Below, piece after piece: positions 7,617 through 14,980 of a stretch of 34,139 bases of DNA. Under the pieces are notes generated by a model. That model was not told the DNA's origin. It saw nothing but the letters and a program-made list of their open reading frames with translations, and did not search any database. The stretch is from Minisyncoccota bacterium (GTDB lineage: Bacteria > Patescibacteriota > Minisyncoccia > Phycocordibacterales > GCA-2747955). The stretch lies in the NCBI GenBank assembly GCA_937958705.1, contig CALGNJ010000049.1, positions 1-34,139 on the forward strand, written 5' to 3'. Each line of letters starts with the position of its first letter. Position 1 is the stretch's first letter. A program made the position numbers and the translations under genes.

Positions 7617-8165
7617 ATGAAATACCTTTTGATAGGATTGCTTGTACTTCCCGTCTCGTTGCACGCATATGAAACGAAAGTCACAAGAATAGTGGATGGT
7701 GATACCGTCGTAGTAAATTTTGAAAATAAACAAGAAAAGGTACGAATCATAGGTATTAACACGCCAGAGTCGGTTGACCCACGTCGGCCAGTTGAGTGTT
7801 TCGGTAAAGAAGCCTCAAAAAAAGCCACTCGATTACTCCTTAACAAAGAAGTTATTCTAGAAAACTATCAAGAACGTGACAGACACGGAAGACTCCTTGC
7901 ATACATACGTCTCGAAGATGGAACTGATTTCGGTGAAACCATGATTAGTACTGGATATGCGTACTCATTTAAATCATACCCTCACAACAGATTATCTAAC
8001 TACAATCGATTAGAAAAGGAGGCTCGCTCAAATTCTCTTGGCTTATGGTCACCAGAGACATGTCTTACTACCGATACTACACAAGATATTCTCAAGGAAG
8101 AACGGATGACTCTTATCAAACAACTTATAGAAATAATAAAAGCGCTCTTGGAATTATTCTCATAA
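7617..8165 (+). CDS. secreted thermonuclease (SNase-like)
   Basis: A 182-aa Ca2+-dependent DNA/RNA endonuclease of the staphylococcal nuclease type. Signal peptide at about residues 1-17 (LLIGLLVLPVSLHA). Family motifs: TRIVDGDTVVV (metal Asp), VRIIGINTPES (catalytic Arg43 and Glu51), and ERDRHGRLLAYI (second catalytic Arg, R92). The end of the domain is EKEARSNSLGLW, as expected; about 35 further residues form an amphipathic helix. It acts outside the membrane and probably degrades external nucleic acid for nucleotide salvage, which fits an organism with limited biosynthesis (inference). It shares a terminator with the convergent lytic transglycosylase gene. Confidence 0.9.
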   Translation: MKYLLIGLLVLPVSLHAYETKVTRIVDGDTVVVNFENKQEKVRIIGINTPESVDPRRPVECFGKEASKKATRLLLNKEVILENYQERDRHGRLLAYIRLEDGTDFGETMISTGYAYSFKSYPHNRLSNYNRLEKEARSNSLGLWSPETCLTTDTTQDILKEERMTLIKQLIEIIKALLELFS

Positions 8166-8166
8166 T

Positions 8167-8190
8167 AAAAAATCGCCAATGGCGATTTTT
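8167..8190. terminator. bidirectional terminator, nuclease / lytic transglycosylase
   Basis: AAAAATCGCCA and TGGCGATTTTT almost abut between two convergent genes, with T-tracts on both strands. Confidence 0.85.
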
Positions 8191-8195
8191 ATTTT

Positions 8196-9581
8196 TTATA
8201 ATCCAAGTGTCTCAATGTCAGCCCTGAACTTATTTGCACGTTTTACTACTGATTCCCCATACTGAAACCTAAATTTATACCAATTACCTCCTGCATAGTA
8301 CTTAGCTGCAGCGCAACGCTCTCTCAGAGTCTTCTTCGGTGATATATGAGCATTATTGTTTGCGTATGTAGTACATCCAGATGAGTAGTACAGATCACGC
8401 AGGAATGTTCCTGATGTTACAAACGCATCTTGATTATTAAATGGAGATACAGATGTTCCTGCTTTACCAAGAATTTTACCTGCCTTGTCTCGATACCCCA
8501 TCCATGTTGTTGGAATAAACTGTGCTGGCCCCATAGCTCCTCCGTATGAACCATCTCTAGGAATCGGACATGAAACCCGCTGAGTCTCTGGATTACGTCC
8601 AAGCTCCCTCATGAGCTGAAGATATGCAGGTTTTTGCTTTGGAGACATAACAGTCTTGCCTGTTTTTGGATGTACATAGTTATATGTACACTGGCCGATA
8701 TTTCCCCCAATCTGGTTGTTCCACCCAGACTCTTGGAAAAGTACCGATAAGATAAATGCCGCATCAACACCAAGTTCTTTCTCGTAAGGTCGAACTAAAC
8801 TAAGCGCATCGCCAAACTTAATAGAGCCACCATCAGCAATCTTAAATATTCTGCTTCTAATTTGTGCCTTTAAAGCTTCTTTTTCTTTAATCACCGCTGC
8901 GTATTCTCCCTCTTTCTTTTTAGATATATCCAATAATACTTTTTGTTCAGCGCGACGTTTTCTTTCAGCAAGTGTCTCAGCCTCCTTCTGACTCTTTAAA
9001 TCTCGCTCTCGTGATTCAAATTCGGCTAGTTCTTCTGTTTTTTCTTCTGTTTCCTCTTTAATTTCTTCTAGCTCTTGTGACGCAGAAGCAAGGCGCACCT
9101 TAATAACATCAAAGTTATTCCAATCAATGAAAAAGTCAGAAAGTGTCTTTTTTGAAAGGATTGCTTCTAAAAATGAGTAGTCATCAAGTTCGTTCTTCTT
9201 TCTGATAAGAGAGCTCATCGCTTCTTGAATTTTTTGCTCTTGAAGTTCTAACCCTTGTAGTTTCTTTTTCTCACCATTTATCTCTTTGTTAATTCGATAA
9301 ATTTCAATTTCTTTTGACTTAATGTACGCATTAGATTTTCTAATTTGCGAATCAATAGTTGAGAGATCTCGTGAGATAGACTGTGTTTGAGCTTTCTTGT
9401 TTTGCAGTGCTGACTTTTGAGCCGCAATCTCCTGATTACAAACATCGAAAATAGACTGTAGCTCAGCATCTGTGTAATTATCTAAATCCCCTAAATCATC
9501 ACATGATGAAGCAAATGCAAATGACGGAATTAATAAACAGAGTATTATTACTCTAAATAGATATGTGGTAGTTGTTTTCAT
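8196..9581 (-). CDS. secreted coiled-coil lytic murein transglycosylase
   Basis: A 461-aa protein. Signal peptide at about 1-25 (VIILCLLIPSFAFA), long coiled coil at about 50-130 and 165-245 rich in Lys/Glu, then a C-terminal MltB/SLT_2-like lytic transglycosylase domain. The catalytic Glu is E284 in VLFQESGWNNQIGGN. Later motifs include YGGAMGPAQFIPTTW and the helix region FNNQDAFVTSGTFLRDLY. The coiled coil resembles that of EnvC/PcsB-type amidase activators and is common in CPR wall hydrolases. It cleaves the glycan strand of peptidoglycan outside the membrane. A TATAAT lies eight nt before the ATG. Confidence 0.87.
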   Translation of the reverse strand: MKTTTTYLFRVIILCLLIPSFAFASSCDDLGDLDNYTDAELQSIFDVCNQEIAAQKSALQNKKAQTQSISRDLSTIDSQIRKSNAYIKSKEIEIYRINKEINGEKKKLQGLELQEQKIQEAMSSLIRKKNELDDYSFLEAILSKKTLSDFFIDWNNFDVIKVRLASASQELEEIKEETEEKTEELAEFESRERDLKSQKEAETLAERKRRAEQKVLLDISKKKEGEYAAVIKEKEALKAQIRSRIFKIADGGSIKFGDALSLVRPYEKELGVDAAFILSVLFQESGWNNQIGGNIGQCTYNYVHPKTGKTVMSPKQKPAYLQLMRELGRNPETQRVSCPIPRDGSYGGAMGPAQFIPTTWMGYRDKAGKILGKAGTSVSPFNNQDAFVTSGTFLRDLYYSSGCTTYANNNAHISPKKTLRERCAAAKYYAGGNWYKFRFQYGESVVKRANKFRADIETLGL

Positions 9582-9589
9582 GTCACTTA

Positions 9590-9595
9590 ATTATA
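9590..9595 (-). promoter_or_regulatory. -10 box of the lytic transglycosylase gene
   Basis: A perfect TATAAT eight nt before the ATG at 9581, so the leader is zero to one nt. Confidence 0.45.
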
Positions 9596-9630
9596 TCCGA
9601 ACTACAGACATTGTCACTCTTTTATCAACA

Positions 9631-9668
9631 TACAAAAAAACGAGCATACGCTCGTTTTTTTTTGTATA
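9631..9668 (-). terminator. rplY terminator
   Basis: Arms ACGAGC and GCTCGT around ATAC with A7/T9 tracts, extended outward by TAC/GTA pairing. It lies about 16 nt after the rplY stop. Confidence 0.9.
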
Positions 9669-9683
9669 TCTATTATTGTTAGA

Positions 9684-10319
9684 TTATTCTGCTGACTCCT
9701 CTTCTTCTCCCTTACCTTTTTGTTCAGACTCAATAGCACTCATATCAATTTCTGTTGGAGCCTCCTCTTCAACAATTTCTTGAGCTACTGATGAAGTAAC
9801 AACTGCTTCTTCTGGATCTTCTGTAACTGTAACGTTAGCTGGAAGAACAAGATCTTTTACTAAAATGTTGTCTCCGACGTTTGTCATTGCTGTCATGTCT
9901 ACAACAATCTCTGAAGGTAGATCACGTGGTAGTGAAACTACATTTACTTCTCTCAAAACCTTAGAGATTGATGCTCCTGCTTTTTCAGCTGGTGCAAGCC
10001 CTTCAAATACCAATGGTACAGATGCCTCAATCGCTTCACCTTTAGTAGTGGCATAAAATTCTACGTGTAAAATTTCTTCTGATACTGGGTGTCTTTGAAT
10101 TTCTTTAATGAGAACGTCTTTTGACTCGTCTCCTGCTCCATCAAGTTCAATGATAGAAGAAGTACCAGCTTCTTTATATACTGCTAAAAATTCACTTGTT
10201 AGTAATGAAATCACCACAGACTCACCGTTCCCGTTACATACTGCAGGAACGAAACCGTCTTGTCGCAATGTCTCAAGTGATGCGCCTGCTTGGCGTGCTT
10301 GTGCTGTTAGTTTCATCAT
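9684..10319 (-). CDS. rplY: 50S ribosomal protein L25/Ctc
   Basis: A 211-aa two-domain (Ctc/TL5-type) L25 that binds 5S rRNA. The N-terminal L25 core begins MKLTAQARQAGASLETLRQ and includes VLIKEIQRHPVSEEILHVEF, followed by a beta domain with VPLVFEGLAPAEKAGA and the LPSEIVVD segment. The acidic tail (EEEAPTEIDMSAIESEQKGK, then Glu-rich) is usual for Ctc forms. Two tandem ATGs are present at 10319 and 10316; the second fits the family N-terminus. A TATAAT lies ten nt upstream of the first ATG inside the end of the preceding gene, so it may be transcribed alone. Confidence 0.93.
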   Translation of the reverse strand: MMKLTAQARQAGASLETLRQDGFVPAVCNGNGESVVISLLTSEFLAVYKEAGTSSIIELDGAGDESKDVLIKEIQRHPVSEEILHVEFYATTKGEAIEASVPLVFEGLAPAEKAGASISKVLREVNVVSLPRDLPSEIVVDMTAMTNVGDNILVKDLVLPANVTVTEDPEEAVVTSSVAQEIVEEEAPTEIDMSAIESEQKGKGEEEESAE

Positions 10320-10330
10320 AATACGCAGTA

Positions 10331-10567
10331 TTATAGTCGTTTTTTAGGAATAAGCAACCATATACTCCAGCCTGCCCAAATGGAGTTCAAAATAATAAAT
10401 GGCCAGAGCATTCCATCAACTGCGTATGCTAAAAGCAAGACAGAACCAACAAGATTAAAAATCTCGTCAGCCTTAGTTCTTTTATCTAAGTCATTATAGT
10501 TTCCAATAATAAATGCAATGAATATACATAAGGCTCCAACAATTCCTGATAAGTAAAATAAATCCAT
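10331..10567 (-). CDS. small membrane protein, CBU_0592-like
   Basis: A 78-aa protein with three membrane helices: LSGIVGALCIFIAFIIGNY, NLVGSVLLLAYAVDG and PFIILNSIWAGWSIWLLI. The pattern of an NLxGxxLLL helix followed by WPFxxLNxxW matches a small family of membrane proteins annotated after CBU_0592, whose role is not known. It ends with a basic tail (PKKRL) that should be cytoplasmic. It lies 11 nt upstream of rplY on the same strand and may be co-transcribed. A TATACT sits nine nt before its ATG. Confidence 0.62.
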   Translation of the reverse strand: MDLFYLSGIVGALCIFIAFIIGNYNDLDKRTKADEIFNLVGSVLLLAYAVDGMLWPFIILNSIWAGWSIWLLIPKKRL

Positions 10568-10621
10568 AATGCTCGTAGTATACCGTATTCCCCACCATAC
10601 ACCTTAATTCTAACTCAGGCT

Positions 10622-10630
10622 TGCTATAAT
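10622..10630 (+). promoter_or_regulatory. extended -10 of the PfkB kinase gene
   Basis: TGCTATAAT (TGn plus a perfect TATAAT), 30-38 nt before the ATG at 10660. The -35 is weak. Confidence 0.55.
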
Positions 10631-10659
10631 CTATCTATTATTTAGTAAATATTTTTTCT

Positions 10660-11703
10660 ATGAGTGAACAATTTGATTTTATTGCAATTGGAGACGTGGT
10701 TACCGATGCTTTTGTAAACCTAGACTCTGTGCAAATCCTCGAGCAAGAAAGAGGTCCAGATTTAATGGCGGTACGATACGGGGACAAGATCCCATTTAAC
10801 TGGCACAAAATTATTCCAGGAGTTGGAAACTCAGCAAATGCGGCGGTTTCAGCAACCAGACTCGGATTAAAAACTGCATACGTAGCAAATGTAGGTGGAG
10901 ATGCATATGGTGCAGAACAAATTGAAGCACTCAAATCAAATGATATCGATACCAAGTTCATTACAGTCCATGAGGGAGAAAAATCAAATTATCACTACGT
11001 ACTGCTTCACAAGGCTGATCGAACTATTCTCGTAAAACACACAGAATTTGATTACAAACTACCCGAGATTGGAACACCTACATGGATGTACCTTTCATCT
11101 ATGGCTGAGAACACACTTCCTCATCACATGGAAATTGCTGACTACCTAGAAGCAAACCCAACAGTAAAACTTGCATTCCAACCAGGAACATTTCAGATGA
11201 AACTTGGAATTGAAAATCTTGGTCGAATTTACAAAAACTCAGCATTATTCTTTTGTAACGTAGAAGAAGCAAAACGAATCTTATATACACACATGCCCGA
11301 ACTAGAAGAGCCTGTTGAGCAACTGGAAACGGATTCTGGACGAAAAGCTGCTGTGAAGATGCTTCTTGAAGAAATGGAAAAACAAGGACCAACAATTCCA
11401 GTTATTACCGACGGACCAGACGGAGCGTACGTACGAGACACTGATGGTTCTATCTACTGGTGTCCCATGTATCCTGATCCAAAACCCCCTATCGACCGAA
11501 CGGGTGCTGGAGACTCATTCTCATCAACCTTTACTGCAATCTATGCAGAAACAGGTGATGTTACAGAAGCACTTCTGGTTGGACCTTTAAACTCGATGAA
11601 TGTTGTGCAACATGTTGGAGCACAAGAAGGACTTCAAACTAGAGAAGAAATCCAAGTGCACCTAGATAATGCTCCAGAATTCTACAAAGTGAGCGAGCTT
11701 TAA
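10660..11703 (+). CDS. PfkB-family carbohydrate/nucleoside kinase
   Basis: A 347-aa cytoplasmic kinase of the ribokinase fold. The N-terminus (FDFIAIGDVVTDAFV) and PGVGNSANAAVSATRLGLKT correspond to PfkB signature 1. The catalytic signature 2 is PPIDRTGAGDSFSSTF near residue 280, with the catalytic Asp in GAGD. The substrate is not evident: ribose, fructose-phosphate, adenosine and similar substrates are all possible in this family. A run of acidic residues near 205-225 is an insertion relative to short members. Monocistronic, with its own extended -10 promoter and a hairpin terminator about 150 nt downstream. The 150-nt gap before that hairpin holds no convincing gene. Confidence 0.82.
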   Translation: MSEQFDFIAIGDVVTDAFVNLDSVQILEQERGPDLMAVRYGDKIPFNWHKIIPGVGNSANAAVSATRLGLKTAYVANVGGDAYGAEQIEALKSNDIDTKFITVHEGEKSNYHYVLLHKADRTILVKHTEFDYKLPEIGTPTWMYLSSMAENTLPHHMEIADYLEANPTVKLAFQPGTFQMKLGIENLGRIYKNSALFFCNVEEAKRILYTHMPELEEPVEQLETDSGRKAAVKMLLEEMEKQGPTIPVITDGPDGAYVRDTDGSIYWCPMYPDPKPPIDRTGAGDSFSSTFTAIYAETGDVTEALLVGPLNSMNVVQHVGAQEGLQTREEIQVHLDNAPEFYKVSEL

Positions 11704-11853
11704 AATAAGTACATTATTTTGTCGGTCGCGAAAAAACTTCCTCATCGTACATCCATACGTCTTGAAAGTTTTTTTCTTACCTCTTACCACTACATCTTCT
11801 TTAAAAACTCTTATGCATTACTTGGAGATAGACTAATGATTATTGAGAAAAAT

Positions 11854-11878
11854 AAAAGCACGCCGTTGGCGTGCTTTT
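11854..11878. terminator. bidirectional terminator between convergent genes
   Basis: AAAAGCACGCC, GTT, GGCGTGCTTTT. The 11-bp stem is perfect and serves the PfkB gene and the convergent 97-aa gene. Confidence 0.88.
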
Positions 11879-11896
11879 GAAAACGTGAGATTCTGA

Positions 11897-12190
11897 TTAA
11901 CCAAGCGCCTTGAACAAAGGTTTACGAATGAATGTATCTAATATAAATTCTGCAGCTGCGCATGAACCATTTTTGATACATCTCCAATAGTTTTTCAGAT
12001 GCAAGATTATTTGAAGCTTCTCAAAGATATTTACAATCTCAGCCTCTGGTTTTTTTAGATACCAGCCATATGAAGAATTTCCTGGAATATCTGGATTTGC
12101 AACCAGAGCAACAGCATTAATGCTGGGCGCAGGCACTCCTAATTCCTCAAGGAGTTTTCTTATCTTGGAAGTACTTTGTGGGTAACGCAT
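11897..12190 (-). CDS. 97-aa protein of unknown function
   Basis: The protein starts MRYPQSTSKIRKLLEELG, has a Gly/Asn/Pro-rich centre (NPDIPGNSSYGWYLKK), then helices with two cysteines (WRCIKNGSCAAAEFIL). No membrane segment is clear. I do not recognise the family. It is framed by a TATAAT 15 nt upstream, an AGGA Shine-Dalgarno-like element before the ATG, and a shared terminator downstream, all of which favour a real gene. Confidence 0.55.
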   Translation of the reverse strand: MRYPQSTSKIRKLLEELGVPAPSINAVALVANPDIPGNSSYGWYLKKPEAEIVNIFEKLQIILHLKNYWRCIKNGSCAAAEFILDTFIRKPLFKALG

Positions 12191-12221
12191 TATTTATCCT
12201 ATACATTATAAATTAAGGTTC

Positions 12222-12243
12222 AAAAATAGAGACCTCGTGTCTC
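12222..12243 (-). terminator. weak terminator of the K+ channel gene
   Basis: Minus strand: GAGAC, ACGAG, GTCTC followed by TATTTTTG, about 46 nt after the channel stop. Confidence 0.5.
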
Positions 12244-12288
12244 ATATTTAAGCAATATTATACCTGATACAAATCATTTGCGTAAATT

Positions 12289-13134
12289 CTATGATTCCAA
12301 CATTGTCCCGCAGTTCTTGCAGTGAGATGCACTTTGCTCATGAAATTGCAGTCCACATGTTTGACACGGAATTTTCTTTTTGTTGATTTGCCCGATATGA
12401 GCTTGTAGCAAAGTTGACATGTACACAGGAATTGAGAATACTCCTGCCATAATAATAAACATTACAATAAACTGCCCTATCTTAGTAACTGGCGTTATAT
12501 CTCCGAAACCAACAGTTGTCACCGTTACCATAGAAAAATATAACGCATCATCAAAGGTGCCAATCTCCGGGTTTTGTGTTGCCTCGAACGTAAAGAATAA
12601 ACCAGCAGAGACGTAGAGGAGTACAAAAAGTGTAAATGCAATCTTCATGATTAAAATCTGAGTAATCTTTTTTTTAGGAACGTGTTTATGATTAAAATAT
12701 TTATCAAAATATCTAAAAATCTTAAATAGTCGGAATACTCGCAAGAACTGAAGTGAACCAAATCCAGGAATAATTAGTGATAACCAAAACGGTACAACAG
12801 CCAAGATATCAGCAATATTAAAGAACGAACCTAGATATTTTTTATTGTCTTTATTAACACGGATTCGCGCAAACAATTCAATTGAGAAAAACATCATGAC
12901 AAGCACATCTAGTGTTCTTACAAAGGTATACCACTCTGGCGTAAGGTTGTATGTTTCAAGCACGTAAAAACAAGACGATGCGAGCACTAAAATAATAAGA
13001 AATACATCAAAGTAGAATTCTTCTTTTGTCTTGCCTTTTTCGTCAAAGAACTTTGCCAAGTGCTTTGGTTTATAAAAATCTAATGTAAAAAGAGACTTTA
13101 GAAAATCCAAGAACGTGTACTTCCTCCTCGACAT
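12289..13134 (-). CDS. voltage-gated-type potassium channel with C-terminal zinc ribbon
   Basis: A 281-aa six-helix cation channel subunit. S1 lies at about 42-60. The S4 voltage sensor has Arg/Lys every third residue (LRVFRLFKIFRYF, 131-143). The pore helix and selectivity filter read TVTTVGFGD (204-212), the K+-selective signature, and S6 follows at 221-243. After S6 a short basic linker leads to a zinc-ribbon-like CxxC(11)CxxC motif (C257, C260, C272, C275) in the cytoplasm. It starts one nt after the map stop and so is the last gene of adk-map-channel. The ribbon could act as an assembly or sensing element (inference). Confidence 0.88.
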   Translation of the reverse strand: MSRRKYTFLDFLKSLFTLDFYKPKHLAKFFDEKGKTKEEFYFDVFLIILVLASSCFYVLETYNLTPEWYTFVRTLDVLVMMFFSIELFARIRVNKDNKKYLGSFFNIADILAVVPFWLSLIIPGFGSLQFLRVFRLFKIFRYFDKYFNHKHVPKKKITQILIMKIAFTLFVLLYVSAGLFFTFEATQNPEIGTFDDALYFSMVTVTTVGFGDITPVTKIGQFIVMFIIMAGVFSIPVYMSTLLQAHIGQINKKKIPCQTCGLQFHEQSASHCKNCGTMLES

Positions 13135-13135
13135 A

Positions 13136-13909
13136 CTATATATCTTTAGTTAGCACGACAGGACCCTCTTTTGTAATCAGTACAGTCTCTTCAAACTGAG
13201 AAGTATCAGATCCATCTTTTGTCTCGAAAGTCCATCCATCAGACAGCATTGTAATTCTCCAACCGCCTGCTGTCACAATCGGCTCAATAGCAAGTATCAT
13301 ACCCTCCTTGAGAGGCTCAGCGTATCCTGATCCCCCAAAACTCGGCACAAACGGATCCATATGAATCTTATGACCCACACCATGCCCGCCAAGTTCTTTA
13401 ACTGTCTTGAATCCGTATTTACGGGCACATTCTTCTGCAGCAACCCCAATATCATTTGTAGTGTTTCCCACCCTAGCGGCAGCAATAGCAGCTTGTGTAG
13501 CCTCATAGGAGCACTCAAGAAGCTTCTTTCGTTCTGGTGTTGATTCTCCAACAAGATATGAACGACAGTTGTCTATAAACATACCCTTCCAAATAATAAT
13601 CACATCCAAAGAAACCAGATCTCCTTCTTGAATCACTGTCTTGTTTTCGTAACCAATCCCATGAGCAACATGGCTGTTAACTGAAATACATGTGGCACAC
13701 GGAAACGGAGGGTCAGATTTTTTTGTTTGATATCCAATTGTTCCAGACTGTGCACCAACAGACTCAATGAGTCTTCTTGATTCTATCTCTATATCATGAT
13801 GCGTTACTCCTGGTTTTAAAAAAGTTTTTAACCCACGCATAACTTCAGCAAGCTTTACGCCACCTTCTGTCATTATTGCTATTTCTTGTTCGTTATATGT
13901 CGTTACCAT
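13136..13909 (-). CDS. map: methionine aminopeptidase, type I
   Basis: A 257-aa metallopeptidase that removes the initiator Met from nascent proteins. Metal ligands are D102 (LVSLDV), D113 (MFIDN), H176 (GGHGVGH), E209 (AIEP) and E240 (QFEETV); the substrate-binding His is in AHGIGYEN (H83). The length is normal and no N-terminal zinc-finger extension is present. Two nt separate it from adk and one nt from the K+ channel gene, so the three are one transcript. The adk-map order is the classical arrangement downstream of secY, here split from secY by an inverted gene. Confidence 0.95.
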   Translation of the reverse strand: MVTTYNEQEIAIMTEGGVKLAEVMRGLKTFLKPGVTHHDIEIESRRLIESVGAQSGTIGYQTKKSDPPFPCATCISVNSHVAHGIGYENKTVIQEGDLVSLDVIIIWKGMFIDNCRSYLVGESTPERKKLLECSYEATQAAIAAARVGNTTNDIGVAAEECARKYGFKTVKELGGHGVGHKIHMDPFVPSFGGSGYAEPLKEGMILAIEPIVTAGGWRITMLSDGWTFETKDGSDTSQFEETVLITKEGPVVLTKDI

Positions 13910-13911
13910 GT

Positions 13912-14502
13912 CTATAGATTAACACGCTCCATAATTTCTGTGTGAATCTCTTCAATTGATCTGCTGGCGTCAATTTTTAGGAACTGATAATACTCTTCGT
14001 TCTCAAGAAAATCAATTGTTCGCAAGACCTCTTTATCAAACCAATCGAGTCGCTCCTCGATTGCTGCGGCTGTGTCATCTACTCCTCGCCCCCGAGCAAT
14101 CATTCTCTCTTTGGCAAGCTCTCTTGGGAGATCGAGATAAATCACTGTCGGACTTTCGATACCATAAAAACGAAGTGCTCCATCTAATACTTTTGCTTCA
14201 CGAATACGTCGACCAACCCCATCAGCAACTAAGTGTTTTGATCCATTAAAAAAATCTAGAAGCATATGTGACCAGATGTGAATTGCAAGAAATTCTGGTT
14301 GCAATGAACCTGAATTTGCAAGTTCTGCTGAACGTTCTGCTGTATAACCAGACTTTGTCCAGAACTCTCTAAATTGTCCACCTAACTCTAGTCGCAGGAT
14401 ATCCATTCCTTGCTCCTCCATCTTCTCTCTTAGTAATGCGGCTTGTGTTCCTTTCCCACAACCCGAGTTTCCTATAAAAATAAATACTCGTTGTTTTGTC
14501 AT
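13912..14502 (-). CDS. adk: adenylate kinase family NMP kinase
   Basis: A 196-aa cytoplasmic P-loop kinase. The Walker A is IGNSGCGKGTQ (10-20), the Arg-rich site is RGRGVDD (137-143), and LDWFDKEVLRTIDFL corresponds to the C-terminal helix region. It is a short form without a zinc LID. The AMP-site motif, usually DGFPR, is DGVGRR (94-99), so it is a divergent member; adenylate kinase is the likeliest role because it precedes map. An extended -10 (TGTTATAAT) seven nt before the ATG predicts a leaderless transcript independent of secY. Confidence 0.83.
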   Translation of the reverse strand: MTKQRVFIFIGNSGCGKGTQAALLREKMEEQGMDILRLELGGQFREFWTKSGYTAERSAELANSGSLQPEFLAIHIWSHMLLDFFNGSKHLVADGVGRRIREAKVLDGALRFYGIESPTVIYLDLPRELAKERMIARGRGVDDTAAAIEERLDWFDKEVLRTIDFLENEEYYQFLKIDASRSIEEIHTEIMERVNL

Positions 14503-14509
14503 GACGAGT

Positions 14510-14518
14510 ATTATAACA
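14510..14518 (-). promoter_or_regulatory. extended -10 of adk-map-channel
   Basis: TGTTATAAT, seven nt before the adk ATG. It explains how adk-map is expressed although cut off from secY. Confidence 0.6.
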
Positions 14519-14542
14519 AGTCTATATTTTTATGCCTTATAT

Positions 14543-14570
14543 TTGACATCCTGTATATAATATGGATAAT
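14543..14570 (+). promoter_or_regulatory. promoter of the inverted 84-aa gene
   Basis: A consensus TTGACA, 16-nt spacer, GATAAT, ending 36 nt before the ATG at 14607. Confidence 0.65.
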
Positions 14571-14606
14571 ATGTATATGTCCTTTTAGAAACCTGTGGAG
14601 AAAAAC

Positions 14607-14861
14607 ATGTTTGGTGCAAAATTTATGGAAGCATTTGGTCACAACTACAAACCGCAACCTCAAAAAAAATTCTCTGACGATGATTACCATCGCTATCTAC
14701 CAACAATGTCTGAAATCGATGAGTGGATCGAGATGGATGATTACTATGAATTGGAGTCTTATCTGGATGAGGTGACTGGGGTAGCATCTTTGGGTGCAGA
14801 TGCATTAAAATTTGAAGGCCCTCGACTCATCACACCAAAACATCTGGGCCGGAAGCGGTAA
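14607..14861 (+). CDS. 84-aa acidic protein of unknown function
   Basis: The protein starts MFGAKFMEAFGHNYKPQPQK, has a Tyr/Asp-rich centre (DDDYHRYLPTMSEIDEWIEM, DDYYELESYLDE) and a basic end (PKHLGRKR). No membrane segment. I do not recognise the family. A GTG start four codons upstream is possible, but the ATG at 14607 has GGAG six nt before it. It lies on the opposite strand between secY and adk, with a consensus promoter and a strong terminator, so it forms an independent unit placed in what is usually one operon. Confidence 0.65.
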   Translation: MFGAKFMEAFGHNYKPQPQKKFSDDDYHRYLPTMSEIDEWIEMDDYYELESYLDEVTGVASLGADALKFEGPRLITPKHLGRKR

Positions 14862-14890
14862 TACGAAACCGCTTAAAGTTCATAAATGAC

Positions 14891-14924
14891 TAGCTCTCGT
14901 ATTACATACGAGAGCTAATTTTTT
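14891..14924 (+). terminator. terminator of the 84-aa gene
   Basis: TAGCTCTCGTAT, TAC, ATACGAGAGCTA, then ATTTTTT. The 12-bp stem is perfect. Confidence 0.9.
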
Positions 14925-14930
14925 ATTTAT

Positions 14931-14959
14931 AAAAAATGATGGCATAGCCATCATTTTTT
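14931..14959 (-). terminator. terminator of the rpsN-secY operon
   Basis: AAAAAATGATGGC, ATA, GCCATCATTTTTT, 21 nt after the secY stop. It closes the ribosomal operon before adk. Confidence 0.9.
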
Positions 14960-14980
14960 CATCTATAAGTTTAATTCCCT

